Of a DNA stretch of 64,000 nt, positions 26,797-35,900 are shown in pieces; position 1 is the stretch's first letter, and each line of letters begins with the position of its first letter. Both the position numbers and the translations under genes were made by a program. The DNA is from Pseudopontixanthobacter vadosimaris (lineage in GTDB: Bacteria; Pseudomonadota; Alphaproteobacteria; Sphingomonadales; Sphingomonadaceae): contig NZ_JABASZ010000014.1 in assembly GCF_012979275.1 (NCBI RefSeq), positions 310,001 through 374,000 on the forward strand, in the 5' to 3' direction. The notes beneath the pieces are model-generated. The model saw only the letters and a program-made list of their open reading frames with translations, was not told the DNA's origin and ran no database searches.

Positions 26797-26830
26797 GAAA
26801 AAAGGCAGGAACCGTTCCCGGTCCCCGCCC
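26797..26830 (-). terminator. Intrinsic terminator of the 73-residue protein gene (copy A)
   Basis: Reading the minus strand downstream of the stop at 26842, GGCGGGGACCG pairs with CGGTTCCTGCC (two G-U pairs) and is followed directly by six T (26798-26803 on the plus strand). This is the standard rho-independent form. An equivalent terminator follows the paralogous gene at 49143-49174. Confidence 0.75.
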
Positions 26831-26841
26831 TGATCCTACGG

Positions 26842-27063
26842 TCAGAACTCATCGAGCATTGCCCCATGAACCGTATGCACCACGCGCGCTGCAAGATGCG
26901 CAGGAAGCGCGTTGTAGTCACCCTCATCCAAAGCAAAGTATCCGAGTTCTCGGTCCTCAACGATATGCTGATCGAAGAAGCTGTGCAACGCCCGACGCTC
27001 TGCCACAGCCAGCGCGGCAAAGTAGCGTTCCGAGTTCGAATTGATCCGAGCAATTGAAGCCAT
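26842..27063 (-). CDS. 73-residue conserved acidic protein, copy A
   Basis: Unknown function. The core A-L-A-V-A-E-R-R-A-x-H-S-F-F-D-Q-H ... L-G-Y-F-A-L-D-E-G-D-Y-N-A-L-P-A-H-L is almost identical to the paralogue at 49187-49408, while the first 13 residues differ. A strong AGGAGG site sits before the ATG, preceded by a leader hairpin CTGCCGT-TG-ACGGCAG (about 27081-27096). It has its own terminator, so it is monocistronic. The strong start and clean terminator in both copies suggest high expression, possibly early after transfer, alongside the nearby ssb genes. Confidence 0.7.
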   Translation of the reverse strand: MASIARINSNSERYFAALAVAERRALHSFFDQHIVEDRELGYFALDEGDYNALPAHLAARVVHTVHGAMLDEF

Positions 27064-27094
27064 TGTATCCTCCTGATGTCTGCCGTTGACGGCA

Positions 27095-27250
27095 GGAGCA
27101 GGACGGATGGGCGTGCGGCCGGCGGGTCAGGGATCGCCCACTTGGGCGACCGCGAAGCGGCGGTAGGGGTAACGATTTTGTCGGACCGTAGCGTAGCGAA
27201 GGGGAGTCAAAATGGTGGGACCCTGCCGTCCTTGACGCGCCTGTTGCACG
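27095..27250. other. Conserved non-coding segment upstream of the 73-residue gene (copy A)
   Basis: The stretch is strongly similar to 49463-49595. It includes identical blocks around G-G-G-T-C-A-G-G-G-A-T-C-G-C-C-C, the C-G-C-G-A-A-G-C-G-G-C-G-G-T block, AACGATTTTGTCGGACCG and CCGTCCTTGACGCGCC. No matching protein frame is conserved. It could be the promoter/leader of the adjacent minus-strand gene or a structured RNA. Nothing else is seen in the gap up to 27300. Confidence 0.45.
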
Positions 27251-27300
27251 GCCATCAGAATGGGAGAACGTGAGCCAGGCCCCTCCCCTCCGGTCCCAAG

Positions 27301-27738
27301 CTAGATAGCTCCCGAGACCTTCTGCGCGACCTCTGTCAGCGTCGCCTGCAGGCGGTTGATCTCCGATAGGCTGGTCCCGCTGGGCACGTATCGCGTCACA
27401 AGAAATTCGCGCGACTGCGACATGGCATGCAGGTGTTCCCGCGTCCGCTTCCGCAGCACCAGCCCAAGCTCGACTGCGAGGTCCGCCCTTGCCGCGAGGT
27501 TGTGCTGGAGACCCCGGACCTCGCCCGCGCTGTGACCCGATCGGAGAAGGAATGCGTTGAGGTAAAGCTCGACCGCATGAATCGCGACCATGCGAAACGG
27601 CGCCCGCGACCTGGGTTCTCCGGGCCGTCCATTCTGCACGAGAAGCTGGGCCGCGATCCGATACTCATTTGCAAGTGCCACAACCTCGGCTGCAGTCGCG
27701 GCCTCACCCGGATAGCAAACGATCGCCTGGTCAGTCAT
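27301..27738 (-). CDS. HEPN-like helical protein
   Basis: 145 residues from M-T-D-Q-A-I-V-C. The pattern H-A-V-E-L-Y-L-N-A-F-L-L-R-S-G-H followed by V-R-G-L-Q-H-N-L and a Gly-Leu segment resembles HEPN-type proteins (H-A-x-E-L-x-L-K-A ... H-x-L). The ribonuclease R-x4-6-H motif is not clearly present (here R-G-L-Q-H), so it may be a non-catalytic HEPN member. A longer open frame upstream on the same strand overlaps ssb and is rejected. It lies downstream of ssb, separated by a hairpin terminator, so it is likely transcribed alone. The paralogous segment at 49-51 kb has a different gene at this place. Confidence 0.6.
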   Translation of the reverse strand: MTDQAIVCYPGEAATAAEVVALANEYRIAAQLLVQNGRPGEPRSRAPFRMVAIHAVELYLNAFLLRSGHSAGEVRGLQHNLAARADLAVELGLVLRKRTREHLHAMSQSREFLVTRYVPSGTSLSEINRLQATLTEVAQKVSGAI

Positions 27739-27804
27739 GGCGCTCTTCGTAGCACCGCTTTTGCAAACGATTACTGAAAGTTCTTCGGCGTTCCATACGC
27801 GAGG

Positions 27805-27837
27805 AAGGGGCCCTGTCCGGCTGGGACAGGACCCCTT
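27805..27837 (-). terminator. Hairpin terminator downstream of ssb (copy A)
   Basis: Arms 27805-27818 and 27824-27837 (AAGGGGCCCTGTCC / GGACAGGACCCCTT, one mismatch) with a 5-nt loop, 25 bp after the ssb stop. A nearly identical hairpin follows the second ssb copy. The A/T ends of the arms give short T-runs on both strands, so it may work in both directions. Confidence 0.65.
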
Positions 27838-27862
27838 CGGGAGGCGAGATCGAGGTGAGAGT

Positions 27863-28261
27863 TCAGTCGATCTCGGGAGCGTCCTGGTTGTCGTGATCGT
27901 CACCGCTGCCGTTGCCGCGCGAGAGGAAGTCGACCTTGTCGGCGAGGATCTCGGTGCCGTAGCGCGTGCCCCCGTCCTTGTCCTCCCACTGGGTGTAGTG
28001 GATGCGGCCCTGAACACTGACCAGCTGGCCCTTGGAACAGTACTGGCCGACGGTCTTGGCGAGGCCGTTGAAGCAGGTAACCCGGTGGAACTCGCTTTCC
28101 TTGGCGGTGTAGCCGTTCTCGTCCTTGTAGGTCTTGCCGTCCTTGTCCCGGGCCGGGCGATCGGTGACGACAGTGATACCGGTGACGGACGTTCCGCCCT
28201 TGGTTTCGCGGGTTTCCGGATCGCGGGCGATGCGGCCAGTGAGGATTGCAATGTTGGTCAT
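27863..28261 (-). CDS. ssb: Single-stranded DNA-binding protein, copy A
   Basis: 132 residues with the SSB OB-fold pattern: N-I-A-I-L-T-G-R-I-A-R-D-P-E-T-R-E-T at the N-terminus, R-V-T-C-F-N-G-L-A in the middle and V-S-V-Q-G-R-I-H-Y-T-Q-W. The tail is acidic but ends P-E-I-D and lacks the usual D-D-x-P-F partner-binding tip. It is shorter than chromosomal SSB (about 170). Very close to the copy at 50085-50483, differing at a handful of residues. On a conjugative element it would coat incoming single strands and may help suppress host responses. Confidence 0.85.
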   Translation of the reverse strand: MTNIAILTGRIARDPETRETKGGTSVTGITVVTDRPARDKDGKTYKDENGYTAKESEFHRVTCFNGLAKTVGQYCSKGQLVSVQGRIHYTQWEDKDGGTRYGTEILADKVDFLSRGNGSGDDHDNQDAPEID

Positions 28262-28283
28262 GATGGTAGTCCTTCAGTTCCTT

Positions 28284-28631
28284 AAACCGGAGACCATCTC
28301 CGGCTTGCGAACATCCAGAAGAAGCAGGGCATGGGAGGACTGCACCGCAGGAGCGAAGCTCCAAGGGAAACCTGTTCATGACGGGTGGTGCGGGCAGGCG
28401 CGCGAAGCGCGACAACACGGCCGGAAAGGAACGGGTTGCCGTCCTCAGCTGACCTAGTTCAGGACTGTTCGCGAAGAAAGCCGGATGGGTATCGGGTGTG
28501 GGCCTGAAGGCTCGCGTATTCCCAATGCAATCAGCTTACCCATCGCCTTCCGATGCTGCCAGGAGATCCATGAAGTTGCGAGCTGCTTGCCGGTCTTCCT
28601 CGTTTTCGAACGCCACATCAAGATCGGGGGC
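28284..28631. repeat. 348-bp direct repeat, copy A (identical to 50506-50853)
   Basis: By eye every base matches between this segment and the one 22,222 bp downstream. It starts just upstream of the ssb start and runs through non-coding DNA into the 3' end of a small gene. The flanks diverge: ssb coding remains similar, while on the other side similarity fades by about 28672. Such exact identity next to diverged flanks suggests recent duplication or gene conversion. Confidence 0.85.
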
Positions 28632-28672
28632 TGACCCGAACATGTGCAGGAACGATCACAGGGCAAAGTGCT
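28536..28672 (-). pseudogene. 3' fragment of the small gene intact at 50758-51057
   Basis: The last ~45 codons of the 99-residue protein at 50758-51057 are present, first identical and then with scattered changes, ending at about 28672 where similarity stops. No start codon or upstream part remains, so it is a truncated remnant at the edge of the duplicated segment. Confidence 0.65.
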
Positions 28673-28916
28673 CAGCGGCAGCGTAATTTGAGGCAGATAA
28701 GTCCGTACTGCGCCCTCTAGGTAGCCTTTCGACATGGCTCGCATCGTCCTTAAAAGTGGTCGTCCGTCGGGCCGATGGACCGCAGTGCAGGAGCAGGATC
28801 AAAACGCCGTCGCTGCTGGTGAATCGGAAGTCGCGGTTGGCACGCGCATCGCTGCATAGTTCAACGATGACCTGGGGCTCGTACTAGCGGCCTGTCCAAC
28901 ATGCGCTGCCACTTGA
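28673..28916. other. Intergenic region at duplication edge
   Basis: No convincing gene. A 41-codon open frame (28734-28859, plus strand, beginning M-A-R-I-V-L-K-S-G) has no visible ribosome-binding site or recognisable motif and may be a gene relic. The region marks the junction between the ssb segment and the Gabija-like cargo. Confidence 0.3.
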
Positions 28917-30593
28917 TCACATGGCTACCGCGCTGGCCCCGAAAAGCGCCTCGATTTTGGCCTGGGCCCCAACCCCGAGGTCAGCCACAATCAGCTTGTC
29001 TTTGGCGCGCGAGCAACAAACATAGAAGAGGTGGCGGGTTCTCCGCTCCCGGCTTTCGCTGGTGTCGGTTCCTGCCAGCAGCTTGCCAAACGAGTATTGG
29101 TTCCAGTTCGCGCCAGCGTCATCCAAAACCACGATCACGTTCTGAAATTCATCGCCTTTCACGCCGTGTTTGGTTGAGAACGGCATGCTGTTTTCCAGCA
29201 CGGCGCGGTAACGACTGACTTCCAGATAGGGCACCGCCAGAAGAAGATCCAGAAAGGCCTGATGCGCTGCCTCGGGCGATCCTGCCTCGGCAGCCACCAC
29301 AGGGCCTGCCACGGCCGCTTCCAAGTCATCAAGGAGTGTGACCAATTGCGCTGCCCGCAGATGCATTAAGATTGCTTCAATCGTTCCTCCGGCATCAATT
29401 AGTTTGATGAGGTCATCTAGGGCCGCCTTCACTCGCGCCTTCTCGGCTGCCCCCGCGATCGGGATCGGGCGTTCCTTCAATGAACTGATAGCGCGCCCCA
29501 CCCGCCCTTCACGCCAAGCAGTAATAAATGGCTCGACTTTTTTAAGGAAGAAGGCTGCAATCGGGTCTTCGCCGCTCTGAAACTTATCTTGCGTAAAGCT
29601 TCCCCGACTGGCGAAGGCTGCCAATAGATCGGCATATCCGGCCTTGCGGGCGATAAGGCGGTGAGTGAGGAATAGAACCTTCAACTCGCCCTGTACACTC
29701 CAGCCGAAGACATCCTGCGCTTTCTGGACGGCGAGTTCGGCAATGTCCGCGTCCGGAGCCGTGCCGGTGAGACTGACATACACCGCGCCCCCCGGTAAAT
29801 TGGCACCCGCTGGCTCCTGCTGAATGTCAGTTCGGACCTTGTTGAGAACGTCGATCACCGCCTTGGAGCACCGATAGTTCTCCTCCTTCTTGATTTGAAC
29901 CAGCTGTGCCTGCTGATCGGCCGACAATTCGCCGACCCCTCCCGAATAGATGTTCTGCATCTTGTCGCCAAAGAAACCGATCAGCGGGGGATGCTCTGTC
30001 TTAAGAAGATGATCCAACAGGGCGGAGACAACCAGCGGATCAGTGTCCTGGTATTCGTCTACAAATATGAACGGGAATCGAGCGGCGACCACTTTCGATA
30101 AAAGCGGATGGTCGTGGAACATAATGTGAGCCACGCCCAAAAGGTCGTCGTGAAAAATTCGGCCTTCCAAGAAGTTTGCGCCGCGATCGGAGTAGGCGAT
30201 CGTCGGTACCGTCTTTAAAGCTTCTGCCAATTCCTCCTGATCTTGCTTTCTGCGGCTGCTTGCAGGCAACCGGTCATTGAACGCAAGAAGGGCGGGCCTC
30301 AGCTCTTTCTGAAAGTTTTTGATCGAGGCCCATAAGAAGTCGTGGATCGTTGAGACCACAAACAAGGGGTCGTGCTCTGTACGCTCGATGATCTCATTCT
30401 TTGCTACATTCGTGAAAGTAATGCAGGCCACACGCTGGCCTTCCCCGATAACGCTCGAACGGTCCGGTCCTCGAATGAAATCAAGAGCGCGAATGAGGGA
30501 CGATGTTTTGCCCGAGCCCGCCCCGGCGTCGATCAGGAAGCTCTGTCGCGTGTGCAGACAATCCAGGATTTTTTCGTCCGCTTCCGTCATCAT
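28917..30593 (-). CDS. gajB: GajB-like UvrD-family helicase (Gabija)
   Basis: 558 residues from the first of two adjacent ATGs. Superfamily 1 helicase motifs: Walker A D-A-G-A-G-S-G-K-T-S-S, motif II F-V-D-E-Y-Q-D, a T-K-H-G-V-K-G-D-E-F-Q-N motif near the C-terminus and Y-V-C-C-S-R-A for motif VI. The preceding gene is an OLD-family nuclease with which it overlaps (ATGATGA around the stop); this pair defines Gabija. In Gabija the GajA/GajB complex cuts phage DNA, and GajB is thought to sense DNA termini or ssDNA. Longer in-frame extension upstream is inside gajA and rejected. Confidence 0.82.
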   Translation of the reverse strand: MMTEADEKILDCLHTRQSFLIDAGAGSGKTSSLIRALDFIRGPDRSSVIGEGQRVACITFTNVAKNEIIERTEHDPLFVVSTIHDFLWASIKNFQKELRPALLAFNDRLPASSRRKQDQEELAEALKTVPTIAYSDRGANFLEGRIFHDDLLGVAHIMFHDHPLLSKVVAARFPFIFVDEYQDTDPLVVSALLDHLLKTEHPPLIGFFGDKMQNIYSGGVGELSADQQAQLVQIKKEENYRCSKAVIDVLNKVRTDIQQEPAGANLPGGAVYVSLTGTAPDADIAELAVQKAQDVFGWSVQGELKVLFLTHRLIARKAGYADLLAAFASRGSFTQDKFQSGEDPIAAFFLKKVEPFITAWREGRVGRAISSLKERPIPIAGAAEKARVKAALDDLIKLIDAGGTIEAILMHLRAAQLVTLLDDLEAAVAGPVVAAEAGSPEAAHQAFLDLLLAVPYLEVSRYRAVLENSMPFSTKHGVKGDEFQNVIVVLDDAGANWNQYSFGKLLAGTDTSESRERRTRHLFYVCCSRAKDKLIVADLGVGAQAKIEALFGASAVAM

Positions 30594-32587
30594 TTTGCGG
30601 GATGCTCGGCCAGCCATTGGAGGCCTTGTTGAATATAGAGGGGAATCTCCCAGCCTGGTGCGCCCATCAGATCGAGGGCGAAATCGACCTTCCCGAGCTT
30701 GCCGCTCAACTCCCACGCTTGTGCTGTCAGGCCTGCGTCTATCGCTTTCTTGACGGCAGCCTTAGTCGTGCTGAGCTTGGCATGATTGTCAGTCAGCCAA
30801 GTGATGTTGGCGTAGATGAATGCTTCCTCGAATGAACGACCACAATGCCCGTCCTGGGTGACCTGATAGGCAACCCGAATGCAGCCTTGCGTCTTGGCCG
30901 CATTATCGCAGGCTTGCAATTCTTCGACGGTTTCCTCCTCGGGAATCCATTTGCGGAGACAGGCGTTGCTAGTGCTTTTCCCCGTCGCGACCGGGCATTT
31001 TTTTCCTCCGTCATCGACCGAGTCCAGGTCGGTAATGATCAGGCTCGGAATGCCAAGAAAGTCGATGATCGGCTTAAACTTATGGGCGTGCCCCCCGCCC
31101 ACCTCAGAAATGCTGACATACTGACTTCCGAGCGTCTCGCAGCCAGCCACCTTGGCTTGCTCCTCAATCATCATTGGGAGCAGCAGCCGCTCGACCTGGC
31201 CTTCCACGAAGATGGCCTTGTCCGCGAAAAACAGATCGCAATGAGTCAGTCGAACATAGCGGCGCAGGAAGTCGAGAAGGTCGGGGTTGTGTGGTGGCAG
31301 CGGTAGCTGCGAAAGGTCCTGCATGACGACCTGACGGCCAACCCTGCGGAAATAGCGCACGGGCTCGAACTCAGAATGAGCGATCATGTGGGACGAGTGT
31401 GTGGAGAGCAGAACTTGTGCTGTCGTCCCTCCGTCCGTTTCCAAAACCTTCGAAATCTCGCTGATGAAAACCGTCTGCATCTGCGGGTGCAGGTGCGCCT
31501 CGGGTTCTTCAATCGCGATTATATGAACGCGCGGCTTGTCGCCCATCGTCGCGTCGATCGCAGCGCGGAAGGACTCCAGCTGCAGGACAATGTAAATCAG
31601 GTTTTTGTAGCCGAGCCCGTTATATTTTTCGGGCAGGTCGAACTCCTCCATTACTCCTTCTTTTTCGGCGTGTTCGCTGGCATAATATATTCGCGCATTG
31701 TCACGGTAAATTGTTTCTGCGCTCAGTTCAGCACGTACCCTCAGGTCCGGCGCTTTTTGGCCTGGCGGATAGCCAAAACTCTGAAGGCGCTTCGTCAAAC
31801 GGCCAAAGGCTTTGCCGTACATCCCCGTAAGGTCGCCTGCGCTCGCCGTGAGTGCATCTTCGATCGCTTGATAACCGGCAGCGTCATCGACCCGATAGAA
31901 GCGTTCGTAATGATCGTGGAGAAGTTTTGAGAGCTTCGCGGACCGGCTTCCCTCATCGTCATCGACGTGCCGCTGAGCGGGCACGATGTCGATGCGCAGT
32001 AGGGATTTCAGCAAATTGCCGTCTTCGAGTTGTTCCACTTCTTTGCCGTCAGGGGACACTTTGAAGAAAACGCGTTTGAAATGATCTCTGAACGTCTCTT
32101 TCAGATAGTCGCACAGCGAGACGTCTTTGCGAGGCCTGGCCCCAAACTCGTCGAGAAGCTTTTTCGCGTTCTCCAGTCGATAGTCGATCCGCATGCGCAC
32201 TCTGCTTGTGCCAGGCGTAAGGTCCATCAAAAGCTTGGTGGCTGCAACGAGGTCGGCGGGATCTTCGCCATAGGAAAAGGTCAGATCGAGCCGCATACGC
32301 GGTGTAAGCCGCCTAAGCAGCTCAATCTTCTTTTCTGGATCAGCTTCAGCCGCAACCTTTCGCTCGATCCGCTTCAGGTCCCGGTGGCGAAGCTGAGAGA
32401 GGTCGTGGAAGGAGATTTTAGGAGCCTCGGCTCCTTGCCCGATAAACAGCCGGAGAGCCTCCATTACTGAGGTTTTCCCGCTATTGTTCGGCCCCACCAA
32501 AATGGTCGTCGTTTTGTCCTGGGCGAGATCGATTGAGAGTCGGCGCAGCAACCTGAAGTTTCGGATCTTAATGTTCTCAAGGCGCAT
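30590..32587 (-). CDS. gajA: GajA-like OLD-family ATPase/Toprim endonuclease (Gabija)
   Basis: 665 residues. N-terminal ABC-type ATPase with Walker A G-P-N-N-S-G-K-T (32-39) and a late A-I-E-E-P-E-A-H-L-H-P Walker B. The Toprim part has F-V-E-G-Q-V-E near residue 460 (metal Glu) and I-T-D-L-D-S-V near 520 (D-x-D). This is the OLD nuclease layout of GajA, which is inhibited by nucleotides and activated when phage replication depletes them. It is longer than the founding GajA (about 580), the extra sequence being at the C-terminus. gajB overlaps its stop. The start M-R-L-E-N-I-K-I-R-N-F-R is conserved in the family. Confidence 0.82.
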   Translation of the reverse strand: MRLENIKIRNFRLLRRLSIDLAQDKTTTILVGPNNSGKTSVMEALRLFIGQGAEAPKISFHDLSQLRHRDLKRIERKVAAEADPEKKIELLRRLTPRMRLDLTFSYGEDPADLVAATKLLMDLTPGTSRVRMRIDYRLENAKKLLDEFGARPRKDVSLCDYLKETFRDHFKRVFFKVSPDGKEVEQLEDGNLLKSLLRIDIVPAQRHVDDDEGSRSAKLSKLLHDHYERFYRVDDAAGYQAIEDALTASAGDLTGMYGKAFGRLTKRLQSFGYPPGQKAPDLRVRAELSAETIYRDNARIYYASEHAEKEGVMEEFDLPEKYNGLGYKNLIYIVLQLESFRAAIDATMGDKPRVHIIAIEEPEAHLHPQMQTVFISEISKVLETDGGTTAQVLLSTHSSHMIAHSEFEPVRYFRRVGRQVVMQDLSQLPLPPHNPDLLDFLRRYVRLTHCDLFFADKAIFVEGQVERLLLPMMIEEQAKVAGCETLGSQYVSISEVGGGHAHKFKPIIDFLGIPSLIITDLDSVDDGGKKCPVATGKSTSNACLRKWIPEEETVEELQACDNAAKTQGCIRVAYQVTQDGHCGRSFEEAFIYANITWLTDNHAKLSTTKAAVKKAIDAGLTAQAWELSGKLGKVDFALDLMGAPGWEIPLYIQQGLQWLAEHPAK

Positions 32588-32942
32588 GCGGTCATTATCT
32601 CAAATGGCTCGAAGATCTCGAAGGTGACTGTAGGGCCATCCTGACACAAGGGGGAAGTAGTTTGCTATCGAATTGAACCGGAATCGCCTGTCACTCGATC
32701 CCGGGTGGCTTGATGAATTCCGTGATCAGCCGGCGAGCGCGGTGCACTGATCGCTAAACGGGTCACCTGGCTACGGTCCGCTTTCGGTCCAAGGCGTGGC
32801 ATATCCCGCTCGGGCTCCTTTCCTCTGGGCTTCGAGGCAGACCTTGGGCGTGGGACGCGGTCGTTCATTGTGCATGACAATCACAGTTTGGGTGTAAGTC
32901 GATGTAAGTTCGGCTACTCCACTCAAGGTATGGAGGGTCTTA
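32588..32942. other. Divergent promoter region between gajA and the restriction-methylation gene
   Basis: 355 bp without a supported gene. It separates divergent transcripts and should hold both promoters. The segment near 32775 (GGTCCGCTTTCGGTCCAAGG) resembles degenerate intergenic sequence found elsewhere in the window. No clear operator or hairpin is seen. Confidence 0.35.
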
Positions 32943-35900
32943 GTGTTCCAAGGCGCATTGTTCACTCGTGATTGGCTGAAGCAAGGGGTCACCGAATCCC
33001 CTGAGTGGCAGAATCTCGAAATTAGTGAAGTTGAGCAGCTCTACGAAAGCGCCCAGCATTTGCTGCATGAACATTCAGGCCACAAGAAGCCAACCGAAGC
33101 AGAAACCGAAGACCAACTTATTTATCCGCTGCTCGAATTGCTGGGCTGGCAACACAAATCCGTTCAACAGAACATGACGACAAAGGGACGCAAGGACGTT
33201 CCCGATGCCTTGCTTTTCGCCGATGGCGACGCCGCAGAAAAGGCGAAGACACTCGAGCCATGGCAACGCTTCCGTCATGGCGCTGCTCTTGTCGAAGCGA
33301 AGCGCTGGAACCGCCCGCTCGATCGCGAAGGGCAAGGCGACCAGGGTGTTCCGTCGACCCAAATCATGCATTATCTGCGCCGCGCTGCCGTCGTGGCAGA
33401 TGGAAAGATGCCGTGGGGCATTCTGACTAACGGACGGCACTGGCGGCTCTACTACCAAAACGCTCTTTCTGTCGCTGAGGACTTCTTCGAAATTGACCTG
33501 GGCAAGGTCTTTGGTCTGCCCGGATGCGAACCGGATCTACTCGACGAACCGATCGATCCAGATTACGCATTCCGATTGTTCGTGCTGATTTTTGGTCGCG
33601 AAGCGTTTCGTCCGAGCGAGCAGGGCCGCAGCTTTCACCTGATCGCGATCGAGGATGCGCGCCGGTGGGAGGAAAGGGTCCGCAAGGATCTGGCAGATAC
33701 GGTGTTCGAAACCGTCTTTCCCGAACTGATTACTGCCATCTCGTTGGCAGACCCGGATCGCCCCGAGACGCTCGATGATGGCTACGCCGAGCAGGTTCGC
33801 CAAGCGGCCATGTTCCTTCTCTATCGTCTATTGTTTGTGCTTTATGCCGAAGATCGGAATCTGCTCCCCGACGAGCGCGGTCCCTACGCGGACTATTGCC
33901 TGACCCGTCTTCGAGAGGAGATCAAGGAACGGCATGTGCAAAGGCAAGCACAGCTCGCCCGCAGCACTGCCTACTGGTCGCGCCTCGAGACAATTTTCGG
34001 CGCAATTTCCGAAGGCGACGATGATCTTGGCATTCCGCCCTACAACGGCGGCCTGTTCGCAGCGGAAGGCAATTCGCTACTCAGTCGCATCAAGCTGTCG
34101 GACGAGACGCTAGCCAAGGCTATATTACCGCTCTCACACCGCGAGGAAGAAGGGCGGCTTCGCTACATCAACTACCGCGACCTTTCGGTTCAGCAGCTCG
34201 GCTCGATCTATGAATCGATCCTCGAATACGGTGTCGAGATCGAGGAAACCGGGACCGTCCGACCGCGCTCGGACAACGAGGCACGGCACCGCTCGGGTTC
34301 GTATTACACACCAGAACCGCTCGTATCGCTGATCATCGAAAAAACGGTCGGCCCGGTCGTCGAAGAGAAGCGCGAGGCATTCGAAGCCGCTCTAGCAAGC
34401 GGCGCAAAGGGTGATGACCTTCGCGCACACGATCCGGCCATGGCACTGCTTTCGCTCCGCATCGTCGACCCCGCAATGGGAAGCGGGCATTTCCTCGTCA
34501 GCTTGGTCGATTGGCTTTCGGACAAGGTCTTGACCGCAGTCGGCGATGCCGAAAGCATGGCCGAGGGCGATTATACTTCTCCTCTCGTGAAGCTCATTGC
34601 CGAGTTGCGAGAGGGGATCGTCGCCAACGCGCGGGAGCATTACTGGCCGATCGTCGAAGACCAGCTGGATGACCGCCATATCGTGCGCCGCATGGTACTC
34701 AAGCGCTGCGTCCACGGGGTCGATCTCAACCCGATGGCCGTGGAGCTCGCCAAGGTCGCGCTCTGGTTGCACAGCTTCACCGTAGGTGCGCCGTTGTCGT
34801 TCCTCGACCATCATTTGCGGTGCGGTAACAGCGTGCTTGGCGCGTGGGTGCGCCCGACGATGGACTGGATGCAAGAACGCGGTGCCCTTATTTCCAACCG
34901 CCACCTCGCCCCGCTCGCCAACATCGTGCGCGAGATGGAAAAGATCGAAGGGCTGACCGACACCGACATTGCTCAGGTTGACCAGTCGAAAAGCCTCTTC
35001 ACCACCGTCTCCGAAGCCAGCGCTCCGCTCGAAGCGATCCTCGATCTGGCAAAGGCGGATGATCTGATGGGCGTTCTGGAAACGAATGTCCGCCGACCCC
35101 GCGAACCGGCTGATGCCATTCGCAAGGATGGTGACAAACGCCTCGCCGACATGCGCAAGGCGCTGGCCGACAGCACCGACGAAGCAAAGGCGGAAAAGGC
35201 GCGGGTCGCGCTCGAAAAGGAATCTGCGAAGATTGACCGCGCGGTCGCCAAGGCGCGCGAAGCCGAACGCAAGTTCGACCGGGCTGAAGCGATGAAGCTG
35301 GTCCACGAAGGAACCTTCGGCGATCCCAGCCGGATCGCAAGCGGTGAAATCGAAGTGCTCGCAGCCGACGCGCGAACCGAGCTAAGCTTGGATGCACCAG
35401 AGCCGGTCCAAGGCAGTCTGATGCCGAGCCATAGGCCCGATGATCGCCGCCGCGCGCTGGCAGACAGCCTAGTGCGCGAGGCGCGCGCAATCGCGGCTGA
35501 ACAGCGGTTCTTCCACTGGGAAGTGGCCTTCCCCGGCGTATGGCGCGACTTGTCCTCTTCGGGTCGGTCAGGCGGGTTCGATGCGGTCATTGGCAACCCG
35601 CCTTACGTCCGGCAGGAAGAAATCTCCCCGATCAAGCCCGCCCTGTCGAAAGCCTTCGACACCTATGCCGGCACCGCCGATCTCTACGTCTATTTCTACG
35701 AACAGGGGACCAAGCTGCTCAGGCCCGGCGGGCGAATGGGCTATGTCGTCACCAACAAGTGGTTGAAGGCTGGCTATGCAGAGAAGCTTCGGCGGATGTT
35801 CGCCGAGGATGTGTGGGTCGAATTTCTGGCCGATTTCGGCCACGCGCGCCATTTGTTCCCGGATGCCGACGTCTTTCCATGCGTCATCGCAGTGCAGAAG

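Noticed and set aside
28454-28744. 96-codon minus-strand frame at the duplication edge
   Set aside because: Out of frame with the conserved small gene; only the 3' remnant in the other frame is supported.
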